Assembly (NCBI RefSeq): GCF_003635115.1 | Contig: NZ_RBXJ01000001.1 | Location: 1,426,001 to 1,490,000 of the forward strand | Direction of reading: 5' to 3' | DNA: 64,000 nucleotides | Source: Microbacterium sp. AG1240 | GTDB lineage: Bacteria; Actinomycetota; Actinomycetes; Actinomycetales; Microbacteriaceae | Shown: positions 24,660 through 33,609 of the stretch, piece by piece | Layout: every line of letters begins with the position of its first letter | Position numbering within the stretch: the stretch's first letter is position 1 | Translations under genes and position numbers: made by a program | Notes under the pieces: model-generated | Seen by the model: only the letters and a program-made list of their open reading frames with translations | The model's database searches: none | What the model was told of the DNA's origin: nothing

Positions 24660-24917
24660 AACTGTTATATGCGCGGCGGGCCAGAAATGTGCTCACACGT
24701 GGCGAGGCGCTTGTACGAGGCCGACCAGTTGGGCGCGCGCGTACGCAAACATCCGGCTCTCTTCGCTGTAACTGGCCACGGCATCCGGCTTGCCCGCTAC
24801 TGTCGATCGCAGCATCAGCCGACGGCTGTGATGCCCTTGGCGGCATATCTACCGGAAGACTAGGATACGACCGAGTTCGATGAGCGATTCCGGTTGAGCT
24901 CTTCTGGGGGATTGAGC
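24660..24917. other. Presumed promoter region of the qat operon
   Basis: A 258-bp intergenic space between divergent genes, somewhat AT-richer than its surroundings. I see no strong dyad. A GGGGGATTGAG ribosome site precedes ATG 24918. Confidence 0.4.
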
Positions 24918-26852
24918 ATGACAGACACAAGAGGAAGCAGTACCGAATCGAAGCGTTACCCGCTTCTGCTCGATGAGCCAACTGAAGTTGACCTGCTTTC
25001 TTTCGATGCTGTCGCATCGACCGTCGTGGACGCAGTCCTCGACCCTGGTCTCGACCCCATCGCGCTCGGGCTTTCTGGAAGCTGGGGAAGTGGCAAGACT
25101 TCCGTCCTCCGCTTGATCGGACGCCAACTGCGTCCGGCGGACGACGCGAAGTTGACCCGTATTGTCATCGAAACTGATCCCTGGCGCTACGACCCGCAGC
25201 TCGGCATTAAGGAATCGCTCATCGGCGAGATCCTCGCGGCGATTGAGGCGGCACTGCCAGATGACGGACTCGGCGAAAAATCAAAATCGCTTCTCAAGCG
25301 ACTCGTCAGGCGCGTCGACTGGACAAAGGCGATGAAGCTTGCGGCGACGTCGGCGATCACGGTCACCCTGCCATCCGTGCAAAGCGTGCTCGATCTTGTG
25401 AAGCCGAAGAGCGAAGTCGAGGGCGAGGAGCAGCCAGAGCCGATCACCGACATGGTGCAGTTCCGTGCCGAGTTTGAGAATCTCCTGAAGTCAGAAGGTC
25501 TCGCCTCGATCGAGAACGTCGTCGTGCTCGTCGATGACCTCGATCGATGCCTTCCCGAAACTGTCGTCGAGACGCTCGAGACGATTCGGCTATTCCTGTC
25601 GGTTCCGAAGATGTCGTTCGTCATCGCTGCCGACGAAGAACGGGTCGCGGAAGCCATCGCTACTCGGTTCTCGGATGACGGTGAGATCGGCGAGGAATCC
25701 CCGGCTCGGCTGTATCTCCACAAGATCGTGCAGACCTCCGTACCCGTTCCTGCGCTCAGCGACTTCGACACAGAGGCGTATCTCGTGTTGCTTCAGATTC
25801 GCTCGCTCGTGCCCGACGACGGTGCCTACAACGTCATTGTCATGGAGGTGGCCGAGGCCCGCCGCGCAGCCGCGACCCTCGAAACCGTCAAGTCGCTGCA
25901 GCGCGACGACTTCGTCGAGGAGCGCAATAACGCCGCGCGTATCCGCCCTATCGTCCACGAGAAGACCCGCGGCAATCCCCGACGAATCAAGCGGTTCCTC
26001 AATGACCTGTCCGTGCGACTTTCGATCGCTGCCAAGCGCGGCATTTCACTGGACGAGGCCATGATCGCCAAGCTCATGGTGCTAGAGCAGTATTTCCCCG
26101 CCGACTTCATGACCCTGACGGACTGGCTTCGGCAGCGCACGCTGCGCACAAACCTCGAAGCCCTCGAGGCGTTTGCGGGTACACCGCAGGCCACGGACGG
26201 GACTGACGACACCTCCAAGCCCATAGCCGATGACCAGCTGGATTCAGAGAGTCCGGGCGACTCGCCCACAGAGGGCAACAAGAAGTCAAGTGCCGAGGTC
26301 ATAAAGCCTGCACGGCCCGCACCGACCGAAGCGAAGCCTCAATTCAGCGAGGGATTAGTTCGATGGGCGCGCCTCTCGCCTGCGCTCGCCAAGAAAGACA
26401 TCGCGCCGTACCTCGTTTTCGCGGCAAGCTTCAAGAGCGTTTTCCTGGAGTCTGATGCGCTTCCCGAGTCGATCCGAGACATGGCCACGCAGCTCCTTTC
26501 TCGCTCGCCTGGAGAGGCGCGCCGCGTGAGCGACGACATGCTCAGGCAGCTCGAACAGTCGAACGCAACGCGTCTCGTGTCCTACATCGGCGGCGTCATC
26601 GTGGACGAGCCAGCGCGGCAGGCGCAGGGGATCATTGCCATGCTGCGCATCTCGCGCGTGCAAACTAGTGCCGTCGACTCGGTGGTGAACGCGCTCAAGC
26701 GGATCAAGCCCGCCGAGCTTAAGGTCTCGGCGCTTACGACACTGCAGCCCACTGACGCACCGGGGATTCTCGACCAGTTCGAAGCGATGGCCAGCGCCAG
26801 CGGTAAGGAAGAACTCGTTGGGGCGTTTGGTGCCGTCAAGGAAGGCATCTAG
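24918..26852 (+). CDS. qatA: QatA: KAP-family P-loop ATPase of the Qat defence system
   Basis: 644 aa. Walker A GSWGSGKT at residues 54-61 is followed by DPWRYDP, a KAP NTPase mark. Walker B is VVVLVDDLDRCLPE near 195, and RGNPRRIKRFLNDLSV is the sensor/lid typical of the KAP group. The C-terminal half is variable, with an acidic Ser-rich linker. KAP ATPases occur in several phage-defence systems; together with the next three genes this is the ATPase of qatABCD, shown experimentally to block phages. ATG 24918 is chosen over GTG 24894 because of the GGGGGA site. Confidence 0.9.
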   Translation: MTDTRGSSTESKRYPLLLDEPTEVDLLSFDAVASTVVDAVLDPGLDPIALGLSGSWGSGKTSVLRLIGRQLRPADDAKLTRIVIETDPWRYDPQLGIKESLIGEILAAIEAALPDDGLGEKSKSLLKRLVRRVDWTKAMKLAATSAITVTLPSVQSVLDLVKPKSEVEGEEQPEPITDMVQFRAEFENLLKSEGLASIENVVVLVDDLDRCLPETVVETLETIRLFLSVPKMSFVIAADEERVAEAIATRFSDDGEIGEESPARLYLHKIVQTSVPVPALSDFDTEAYLVLLQIRSLVPDDGAYNVIVMEVAEARRAAATLETVKSLQRDDFVEERNNAARIRPIVHEKTRGNPRRIKRFLNDLSVRLSIAAKRGISLDEAMIAKLMVLEQYFPADFMTLTDWLRQRTLRTNLEALEAFAGTPQATDGTDDTSKPIADDQLDSESPGDSPTEGNKKSSAEVIKPARPAPTEAKPQFSEGLVRWARLSPALAKKDIAPYLVFAASFKSVFLESDALPESIRDMATQLLSRSPGEARRVSDDMLRQLEQSNATRLVSYIGGVIVDEPARQAQGIIAMLRISRVQTSAVDSVVNALKRIKPAELKVSALTTLQPTDAPGILDQFEAMASASGKEELVGAFGAVKEGI

Positions 26853-26854
26853 CC

Positions 26855-27631
26855 GTGGGGACCAGCTCGTCCTACAAGGGTTCGACGAGCAAAGTGTCGA
26901 GCGCGCTTCGGGACGGCGTCGATTCGTGGTCGCAGTCGCAGACTGACGGATCTAAGACGCCGGTTCCGCAGAGTGTGATCGCGCAGGCGCTCAATATTCC
27001 AGTGTTCCCGCGTTCAAGCGGCGGTTCTGGCGGAGGAGGCGGGGGTGCCGGTTCGGGCGGAGGCGGAGGCCGTCAAGGTGACGGATCCAAGAAACAGAGC
27101 TCGCCGCGCCGCGACGCGCGTGCGTACGCCTCGACCGCAAGTCGCGCAGCCGGGCTCGCGAGGGCCTTTCGAGAGGGTAATCGCGAGGCGCTTGCCGAGG
27201 CGGGTCTCGATTTCGATCGCCTCTCCGAGCTCCCGTCTCGCTCCGAATTGGTGCGTGCGATTCTCGATGTCGTCTGCGGCGCCGACATGGGGAGTGACAT
27301 CCCAGCTGAAGAACAGCGTGACATCGCTGCTCACCTTCTGGACTGGATGTTCGATGCGACTGAGAACTCGACGCTGCCGGACGCGGTCGCGACCGCAGAG
27401 CATGCCATTGGGCTGATCGTGGCCGAGATCTTTTTGTCGGAGGCCGGAGAGTTTCACTCCACCGACGCCGTATCCCGCGAAGAGTTCATCAGCGGTGTGT
27501 ACGAGACAAGTCAGCAACTCGCGGCCGGATCAAATCTGACTCAATCCGGTGCGAGTCAGAGGGACATAGACAAGGCCATCCAGCGCGGGCTGCGTTGGCT
27601 TCGACGCGCTCACCGCGGGGGTGCCGCGTAA
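26855..27631 (+). CDS. qatB: QatB component of the Qat defence system
   Basis: 258 aa starting MGTSSSYKGSTSKV, as QatB proteins do. A glycine-rich linker follows (residues about 53-75, runs of GGSGGGGGG), then a helical C-terminal domain (REEFISGVYETSQQLA). No enzymatic motif is visible and the molecular role is unknown. It starts at GTG 2 bp after the qatA stop and is followed by qatC 2 bp later. The linker suggests a flexible N-terminal tail. Confidence 0.85.
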   Translation: MGTSSSYKGSTSKVSSALRDGVDSWSQSQTDGSKTPVPQSVIAQALNIPVFPRSSGGSGGGGGGAGSGGGGGRQGDGSKKQSSPRRDARAYASTASRAAGLARAFREGNREALAEAGLDFDRLSELPSRSELVRAILDVVCGADMGSDIPAEEQRDIAAHLLDWMFDATENSTLPDAVATAEHAIGLIVAEIFLSEAGEFHSTDAVSREEFISGVYETSQQLAAGSNLTQSGASQRDIDKAIQRGLRWLRRAHRGGAA

Positions 27632-27633
27632 TC

Positions 27634-28926
27634 ATGTTCGAGTTTCGTCTGTCAGTCCTTCCGCCTGCTGACCCGCTGCCGACCGACGCGGACACCACCT
27701 TCTTTTGGCACAGCAAGCAGAGCATGCCCTACTTTCATGCCAACGTCGGACCGCGGCTTGCTGAGTACGGACTGGTGAAGAACCGCAATATCGACCTCGT
27801 TCGTATCGCCGCCGCAGTGCTCGCCGCCGACCGCTCAGCCAGTCGCTCGGGTAGTCTGTCGCGTTGGAATCAACGAGACATCGTGCTCACAATCGACGTG
27901 CTTGCGGTTGACCCATGGGACGGAGTCAAGAGCGACCTCGAACGGCTGCTTGGCTTTCTGACCGGCGACGCCTGGTCGCTCACGTTTCGACGAGAAGTCG
28001 GGGCGCCGGAGCAGCTCGGAAATGCTGCTGTCGGGGCGAAGCGTGCGGTGCTTCTGAGCGGCGGTGCGGACTCTGCAACTGGAGCGCTACTTTCCGCTCT
28101 TGAGCTGGCCGGACGCGCCGAGAAGCAAGTGCTGGTTTCGAGTTGGGCATCAACAAATCTCCGCCCGCTTCAAACACGGGTGGCCAATGAGATCGAGCGG
28201 ATGGCGAAGGGCGCGACCGCAGACCATATGAAGGTGCGCATCGCGCGCGGGCGGCATGCCCCGAGCGGAGCGGCGTACGGTCGGGAGAACTCGACGCGGT
28301 CGCGCTCGTTACTTTTCATCGCGCTCGGGCTGGCTGTCGCGTCGATCGATGGCCTGCCGCTGTGGCTTCCGGAGAACGGCTACGCGTCAATTAACCCACC
28401 GCTCTCGAAGAGTCGCCGCGGAAGCCTGTCGACCAAGACCACTCATCCGAAGTTCATCGCAGATCTCAAGCGAATCCTCGAAGCGGTCGGTGCGCACCAT
28501 GATGTCGTCAATCCCTATGCCGCCGCGACGAAGGGAGAGATGTTCTCGCTCGTCAGTGACGTTATTGGCAGCGCGGCGGCAAGTACTTTCCTGTCGTCCA
28601 CATCTTCTTGCTCGCACACGGGTGCTCGGTCGTACGGCATTGGGCCCGATGTGGCCTGCGGTGTCTGCTTCGGGTGTGTGCTGCGGAAAGCCTCATTCGC
28701 AGCGAGCGGGCTGAACGACGGCACCCACTACCTAAAGCCGGCGAACGACAGGCAGCGCAATTGGCTCGAAGACAAAACCGTCGTGCCGGCGATGCGTGAT
28801 TTTCTCGCTTCGCCGTTCGAGGAGCTTGATCTCTCCCGCCTGCAAATACCCGTGGACATCCCGCTCTCCGATGTAGCGAAGCTGGTCCAACGCGGTCGCG
28901 ACGAGCTCGGACACTTGGCCCTATGA
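27634..28926 (+). CDS. qatC: QatC: QueC-like PP-loop enzyme of the Qat system
   Basis: 430 aa. The PP-loop VLLSGGADSATGALLSAL (near residue 138) identifies an ATP-pyrophosphatase related to QueC, which makes the 7-deazaguanine base preQ0. A zinc site reads SCSHTG...ACGVCFGCVLRK near 330-355. The extra N-terminal 130 residues are typical of QatC versus QueC. No other queuosine genes are nearby, so a defence role, perhaps base or protein modification, is preferred. It is coupled to qatD by a 4-bp overlap. Confidence 0.9.
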   Translation: MFEFRLSVLPPADPLPTDADTTFFWHSKQSMPYFHANVGPRLAEYGLVKNRNIDLVRIAAAVLAADRSASRSGSLSRWNQRDIVLTIDVLAVDPWDGVKSDLERLLGFLTGDAWSLTFRREVGAPEQLGNAAVGAKRAVLLSGGADSATGALLSALELAGRAEKQVLVSSWASTNLRPLQTRVANEIERMAKGATADHMKVRIARGRHAPSGAAYGRENSTRSRSLLFIALGLAVASIDGLPLWLPENGYASINPPLSKSRRGSLSTKTTHPKFIADLKRILEAVGAHHDVVNPYAAATKGEMFSLVSDVIGSAAASTFLSSTSSCSHTGARSYGIGPDVACGVCFGCVLRKASFAASGLNDGTHYLKPANDRQRNWLEDKTVVPAMRDFLASPFEELDLSRLQIPVDIPLSDVAKLVQRGRDELGHLAL

Positions 28927-29690
28927 GGACCCCACCCCCTCTCGACACACATGCGCACCTCGCCGCAGATATCGATCCGGCGGCACTGCGTGGTCTTGGA
29001 GCGTTCATCTTGGCGATGACCCGGTCCATCGACGAGTTCGCGGCGGTATCGTCGCGCAGTGACTTGCGGGCGAGCTGGGGTGTCGGTGTGCACCCCGGGC
29101 TTGTGCAGAGCATCAAGTCATTTGACGCCAGCGCCTTCAGCACGGCGGTAGCGTCGGCTGCTTTTGTCGGTGAGGTTGGGCTCGATGGTGGGAGTCGGGT
29201 GCCGCTCGCTGACCAGGCGCGGGTGTTCCGAGCAGTGCTCGAGGAACTCCGACGACAACCACGTGTTGTGAGCGTGCACAGCTCGAGCGCCCAGTTCCAG
29301 GTGCTGCGGGAACTTCACCGTACGCCGGTCGAAGGTGTGATTCTGCATTGGTGGACCGGCTCAGCGGAGCTAACCGAGGAGGCGGTGCGGCTTGGCTGCT
29401 ATTTCTCGCTACCCCCGGCCATGATGTCGTCGCTCGAGATTCTCCGACTCATCCCGCTTGAGCGGATATTGCCTGAGACCGATCACCCGTATGGTGACCG
29501 CCGAACGGCTGGTGTGAAACAGCCCGGGGGAGTGGCGGCGGTCGAGCGCCGCATCGCGAAGCTGCGCGGCCTCGAATCAAGAGAAGTCCGTATTCAGTTC
29601 TGGCGGAACTTCCGAGCGCTTGTCGACGAAGCAGGTAGTCGGCAGCGGTTTGGGGTCGCCTGGAGGAGTACGTTCGAGCACCTTCCCTAG
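28923..29690 (+). CDS. qatD: QatD: TatD-like metal-dependent nuclease
   Basis: 255 aa amidohydrolase-fold protein of the TatD DNase group. Metal ligands follow the family order: PLDTHAHL near the N-terminus, GEVGLDG near residue 83, VSVHSSS near 118, ILHWWTG near 142 and LPETDHPY near 187. It is the fourth gene of qatABCD and presumably supplies the effector nuclease. All expected ligands are present, so the system looks intact. Confidence 0.9.
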   Translation: MRTPPPLDTHAHLAADIDPAALRGLGAFILAMTRSIDEFAAVSSRSDLRASWGVGVHPGLVQSIKSFDASAFSTAVASAAFVGEVGLDGGSRVPLADQARVFRAVLEELRRQPRVVSVHSSSAQFQVLRELHRTPVEGVILHWWTGSAELTEEAVRLGCYFSLPPAMMSSLEILRLIPLERILPETDHPYGDRRTAGVKQPGGVAAVERRIAKLRGLESREVRIQFWRNFRALVDEAGSRQRFGVAWRSTFEHLP

Positions 29691-30092
29691 CCTCTCAGCG
29701 ATGTCAATGTGCGCGACGGTCTCTCCGCCCGCAATCGTGGCGTCGAGTCGGGCGTCAGGAGTTGAGCGCGGCGACCTACTTCCGCGAGTTTCCGGAGTTC
29801 GTGAGGGGCGAAAGGCAGATCCCAATGGTTGGAGGGGGGTCGCCAGGTCAGGATGGTGGGGTTCGAACCCCGAACAGCGGAGCTGCCCCAACGACCGGGC
29901 GTATCGCGGTCAAGGCGACTGTCCGGTTCCGCTGCGTGAGGATTCTGGGGGCCGTGTGTAAGTGAGATTGTCAGTATTGATCGGCCAACAACCACCTCGA
30001 TCGAGCACCTCCGATCCGCCGAACCTCAGTCAACGCCTACGAACATCGAGTAACGACGACGCTTCGGAGCATCTTGGGATCGTGGCAAGCAA
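29691..30092. other. Non-coding stretch after the Qat operon
   Basis: About 400 bp with no acceptable gene. Several overlapping frames occur on both strands but none has a start site or recognisable protein. A perfect 14-bp palindrome GGGGTTCGAACCCC lies at 29858-29871 and resembles a tRNA T-arm, with no tRNA around it. Its position next to the tRNA remnant suggests island-end debris. Confidence 0.45.
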
Positions 30093-30131
30093 TGCAGGGG
30101 GTCAGGGGTTCGAGTCCCCTCAGGTCCACCA
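30093..30131 (+). repeat. 3' fragment of tRNA-Ala: likely attachment site
   Basis: The sequence from the 3' side of the anticodon stem to CCA is present: variable loop, T-arm AGGGG/TTCGAGT/CCCCT, acceptor strand CAGGTCC, then ACCA. The U at position 70 fits the G3:U70 pair that marks tRNA-Ala. No D-arm or anticodon precedes it, so it is not a gene. Such 3' copies are left where integrases recombine at a tRNA. The intact gene should lie to the left of the window in the same orientation. Confidence 0.7.
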
Positions 30132-30336
30132 CTCACCGTTGACGATCCGCAGATGTGCGCGTCGACGTCTCCCGAAGCCTATGTCGGCACGACGATCCCG
30201 TGCTCGCATGGGCCTCGTCGTGCGACCGGAACACGGCCAACGCATTCGAGTGCGAGTGCGCGGGTTCGCGGGCATGGCAAGTGAGCGCCGACGGCCGGTG
30301 GCGGTCTCACGGGCCGGGCGGTAGCCGCCTACGAAC

Positions 30337-30771
30337 TCACCCCGCATGGTTCTCACCGCGCAGGTGCTGCGTCATACCCACCGGGTCTTCCGAGGCGGGG
30401 ATGAATCCCAAGGAGGAGTAGACACCGACGGCGTCAGGGCTGGAGAACAGGCCGACGATGGCGGAGCTCCCCGCCGTGAGCCGAACCCATGTCAGCAGGC
30501 GATTGACGAGCCGGGTTGCCAGGCCGTCGTCGGAGGCGTCGGGATGCACGATCACGTCCTGGACGTAGAAGTAGCGACTGCCGTCGCCGACGAGGCGTCC
30601 GGCGCCGACGACGAGCCCGTCGTACACGGCTACGGCGCCATGGAGCGATCCGTCGAGCGCACTCTGCATCGTGTTCCAGTCGTAGTGGTCGTCCCAGCCC
30701 ACGGCACGAGCCAGTGAACGCAGCTCCGCTACGGTGGGTACTCGCTCGACGAGTGTGAATGTTCTGTCCAT
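30337..30771 (-). CDS. GNAT-family acetyltransferase
   Basis: 144 aa with a GNAT fold: the acetyl-CoA binding strand-loop YFYVQDVIVHPDASDDGLATRLV and the C-terminal VGVYSSLGFIPASED block. It begins at ATG 30771 (MDRTFTLVERVPTVAELRS). Enzymes of this small group acetylate amines of unknown nature. It is the first core-type gene right of the tRNA remnant and is divergent from the GAF-ANTAR genes. Confidence 0.75.
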   Translation of the reverse strand: MDRTFTLVERVPTVAELRSLARAVGWDDHYDWNTMQSALDGSLHGAVAVYDGLVVGAGRLVGDGSRYFYVQDVIVHPDASDDGLATRLVNRLLTWVRLTAGSSAIVGLFSSPDAVGVYSSLGFIPASEDPVGMTQHLRGENHAG

Positions 30772-30991
30772 GAGGCTCTCCCGTTCGACCAGAGATGGGT
30801 CCGTGCACGACCGTAGTTCCCCTCCGGGGGGCCGTGCGGCACCGACGCGGGGCGGGGAGCGCGCCATTCCGGTGCCGTGCCGCGCGATCCCCGTGGGGTT
30901 TGCTCCCCGCGACCGCATCTGTGCTGATAGCGTCGGCCATACGGCACCCGAATTGACAGCCCGAGCATTCGACGCAGGTGGACGGTTGAGT

Positions 30992-31696
30992 ATGAGCACG
31001 CCTCTCCCCGGCGATGATCGTGCGGCTTTCTCAGAAGCGCTCGCACGTCTCTCGGTGGCGCGCAAGGGTGATGACCTGTGTGGCCCTTTCGTGGGCGCGG
31101 CGCAGGTCACCGGTGCCTCCATCTCGACGCTCGGTCGTCCTTTGGGCAGCGAGACCGTCTGCGCGTCCGACGTCACGGCGGCGCGAATCGACGAGATCCA
31201 GATCGATCTCGGTGAGGGACCGTGCTGGGACGCCCTGAGGCACCGGCGGCCGGTGCTCGAATCGGACCTCGCCCGCTCGACGTCGACGAACTGGCCGAGC
31301 GCGCGGGAGGCATTCCGCTCGCTCGATGTCGGCGCGATCTACTCGTTTCCCCTCTACGTCGGCGAGTTGAGCGTCGGTGCGGTCGACCTCTACAGCGCAC
31401 GACCTCGCAACCTGACCGCGCGGGCCGTCGCCGACGTCACGACCCTCGCTGAGATCGCCTCCCGACGGATCCTTCAGCGCGCGCTCGACGACGTCGAGCA
31501 CACCGAGGATGGCCTGCCGGACGGTCCGCACTCCCGCCGAGAGATGCACCAGGCTTCCGGCATGGTCGCCGCGCAGCTCGACATCGGAGTAGAAGACGCC
31601 CTCCTCGTGCTGCGCGGGCGCGCCTATTCGACGGGTCGAACGGTGGCGCAGGTCGCCGAAGACGTCGTTGCACGTCGCGTGCGATTCGATCTCTGA
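30992..31696 (+). CDS. GAF-ANTAR regulator, first
   Basis: 234 aa. A GAF-like sensory domain fills residues about 15-160 (GASISTLGRPLGSETVCASD, SFPLYVGELSVGAVDLYS). A C-terminal ANTAR RNA-binding domain follows (MHQASGMVAAQLDIGVEDALLVLRGRAYSTGRTVAQVAEDVV). ANTAR proteins prevent termination by binding paired hexaloop hairpins in nascent RNA. It starts at ATG 30992. It is followed 25 bp later by a second protein of the same architecture. The signal is not visible. Confidence 0.82.
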   Translation: MSTPLPGDDRAAFSEALARLSVARKGDDLCGPFVGAAQVTGASISTLGRPLGSETVCASDVTAARIDEIQIDLGEGPCWDALRHRRPVLESDLARSTSTNWPSAREAFRSLDVGAIYSFPLYVGELSVGAVDLYSARPRNLTARAVADVTTLAEIASRRILQRALDDVEHTEDGLPDGPHSRREMHQASGMVAAQLDIGVEDALLVLRGRAYSTGRTVAQVAEDVVARRVRFDL

Positions 31697-31721
31697 GCAG
31701 TCGCGGTATCTAGACTCAGTT

Positions 31722-32447
31722 ATGGCCACCCGCGAAGAGCACCTGCTGCGAACCGCGACGAAACTGTCCGACTCGCTCGACGCGCAGTTCGACATCGCCC
31801 GACTGCTGCAGCTCTTGGTAGACGACTGCACCGAGCTCTTCGACGCCAACGCCGCCGGTGTCCTGCTGGCCACGCCCGGTGTTGGGTGGCAGGTCAGCGC
31901 GTCCACCAGCGAGCGCAGCGAGCTCGTCGGACTCCTCCAGTGTCGCGTCGGCGAAGGGCCCTCCGTCGAAGCTGCTCTGACCGGCGACGTCGTCTCGGTC
32001 CCCGACCTCCGGCACATCACCGACACATGGCCGCGATTCGCGGTCGACGCGCATCGATCCGGGTATGCCTCGCTGTACGCGATCCCCATGCGGCTGCGCG
32101 GCGCTGTGGTCGGTTCACTCACCCTGTTCCGCGATCAGACCGGCGATCTCAATCACGCCGACGCCACAGCGGCGAAGACCCTCGCCGACATCGCAACGAT
32201 CAGCGTTCTGCAAAGCCGGCGCACCGAGGAATCCGCCATGGCTCAGAGGCAGCTGCAAAGGGCCCTGGACAGCAGGGTGGTCATCGAACAGGCGAAGGGG
32301 TACGTCGCGTTCAGCCACGACATCGATATGGACGCAGCCTTCCGGCTGCTGCGTATGCACGCCCGCTCCACCCAGACTCCGATCAGCGCCGTCGCGGCCG
32401 AGGTGATCGCAGGTCGACTCACGCTCCAGCGAGACCAGGGGTGCTGA
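31722..32447 (+). CDS. GAF-ANTAR regulator, second
   Basis: 241 aa: an N-terminal GAF domain (FDIARLLQLLVDDCTELFDANAAGVLL, YAIPMRLRGAVVGSLTLF) and a C-terminal ANTAR domain (LDSRVVIEQAKGYVAFSHDIDMDAAFRLLRMHARS). A TAGACT box at 31711-31716 ends 5 bases before ATG 31722, so this gene can be made from its own leaderless transcript as well as with its neighbour. The tandem arrangement suggests divergence after duplication. Confidence 0.85.
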   Translation: MATREEHLLRTATKLSDSLDAQFDIARLLQLLVDDCTELFDANAAGVLLATPGVGWQVSASTSERSELVGLLQCRVGEGPSVEAALTGDVVSVPDLRHITDTWPRFAVDAHRSGYASLYAIPMRLRGAVVGSLTLFRDQTGDLNHADATAAKTLADIATISVLQSRRTEESAMAQRQLQRALDSRVVIEQAKGYVAFSHDIDMDAAFRLLRMHARSTQTPISAVAAEVIAGRLTLQRDQGC

Positions 32448-32560
32448 GTGCCCGTGATGACCCGCCGACAGGCGGGGCTCACGGAGCGGTCGCCGCAGGG
32501 CCTGGACCCGCGGGGGCTGATCGTGCAGGCTGAAAGCGTCACAGAGAAACGGAGGCCATG

Positions 32561-32731
32561 ATGACCGATCAGAAGAAGCTCTCGTTCTGGCGACGCCTGA
32601 TCCGCGTGTTCACGGGACGGCCGATGAGCCGAGAAGAGATGCAGCGGCAGCGCGAGCTGGGTGAGCAGGACCCGATGACGCGTATCCAGTTCGACATGCG
32701 CTCCACTCGCAACTCGGGTGGATGGGGCTAA
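32561..32731 (+). CDS. Small conserved-looking protein (56 aa)
   Basis: ATG 32561 follows GGAGG by 5 bases (the ATG at 32558 is too close). The frame encodes a short, highly charged protein: KKLSFWRRLIRVFTGRPMSR, then QRELGEQDPMTRIQFDMRS, ending GGWG. An amphipathic basic N-terminus could touch membrane or nucleic acid. No family recognised. It overlaps the convergent gene's stop by 4 bp. Confidence 0.55.
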   Translation: MTDQKKLSFWRRLIRVFTGRPMSREEMQRQRELGEQDPMTRIQFDMRSTRNSGGWG

Positions 32732-33609
32732 GACCCGTCGTCGAGCCGGGTCAGAAGGCGCGCCCGGATCTCACTCGCGCGCATGCTGAACGCGCGCTGG
32801 CGGCGTCCGTATTCAGTCTTCCCGTCGACCGTCTCGATCGCCACCGGCTCGTACCCCCAGTCGCGCAGATCGTACGGTGATGCCTGCATGTCGAGCGTTC
32901 GGATGTCGCGCGCGAGTTCGAATGCGTCGAGCAGCACCTCACCCGGCACGAGAGGCCCGAGTTTGACCGCCCACTTGTAGAGGTCCATGCCCGCGTGCAG
33001 GCAGCCCGGTTGCTCGCGCGCGACCTGCAGGTCGCGGCTCAGCGGCTCCTGATTGAGCGGCACCGCGGCATCGGTGAAGAACCGGTACGCGTCGAAGTGC
33101 GTGCAGCGGAGTTCGGATGCTTCGACCACGGCATCGGTCTCGGCCGGACTCAGGCGTAGCGGCACGTCGTGCCGGGGCGTCGCGTCTCGGTAGACCATCG
33201 CCCATTCGTGGAGTCCGAAGCATCCGAAATGCGCCGGGCGTTGCGATGTCGCCCGCAGGAGACGGGAGACGGCGGTGATCAGATCGCCGCGATCAGCTCG
33301 GAACGCGGCGGTGTCGACGACGACGCCGCGGTGGTCGTCGGTCGAACGGTACCACCGCCATCCGGCTCGTTCGCCGGCATCGGCGAGCTCCACGCCGGCC
33401 CCGGGGTGCCAGCGCCGCAGCAGCGACGGCTTGTACGAGTAGTACGTGAAGAGGAAGTCGTCGACCGGGTGCGTCTGTCCGCGCGACGCCCGGGCGCGAC
33501 GACCCGCGGTGAGCTCATCTGCGCGCGCCGCGTGCGTCTCGGCGGCCGCTCGCCACTCGTCGTCGCTGAGCCGGATCGTCGTGGCGGTCTGCGGTATGGG
33601 CGGCGTCAC
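32728..33609 (-). CDS. Conserved protein, often labelled 3-methyladenine DNA glycosylase
   Basis: 293 aa from GTG 33609, which overlaps the SRAP stop (GTGA). Motifs include HPVDDFLFTYYSYKPSLLRRWHPG, FGCFGLHEWAMVYR and a C-terminal LRDWGYEPVAIET. Microbacteriaceae homologues are commonly called 3-methyladenine DNA glycosylases, but I see no helix-hairpin-helix or AAG-type active site, so the label may be wrong. Coupling to a DNA-crosslink repair gene is at least consistent with DNA metabolism. Confidence 0.6.
   Translation of the reverse strand: MTPPIPQTATTIRLSDDEWRAAAETHAARADELTAGRRARASRGQTHPVDDFLFTYYSYKPSLLRRWHPGAGVELADAGERAGWRWYRSTDDHRGVVVDTAAFRADRGDLITAVSRLLRATSQRPAHFGCFGLHEWAMVYRDATPRHDVPLRLSPAETDAVVEASELRCTHFDAYRFFTDAAVPLNQEPLSRDLQVAREQPGCLHAGMDLYKWAVKLGPLVPGEVLLDAFELARDIRTLDMQASPYDLRDWGYEPVAIETVDGKTEYGRRQRAFSMRASEIRARLLTRLDDGS

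Noticed and set aside
29858..29871. tRNA gene suggested by GGGGTTCGAACCCC
   Set aside because: Only a T-arm-like palindrome is present; no acceptor stem, anticodon arm or CCA can be built on either strand.
29577..29995. Overlapping minus-strand frames after qatD
   Set aside because: One contains a plausible segment (TIAGGETVAHIDIAERLGKVLE), but it overlaps the end of qatD and lacks a start site; joining it to the neighbouring frame needs a frameshift I cannot support.
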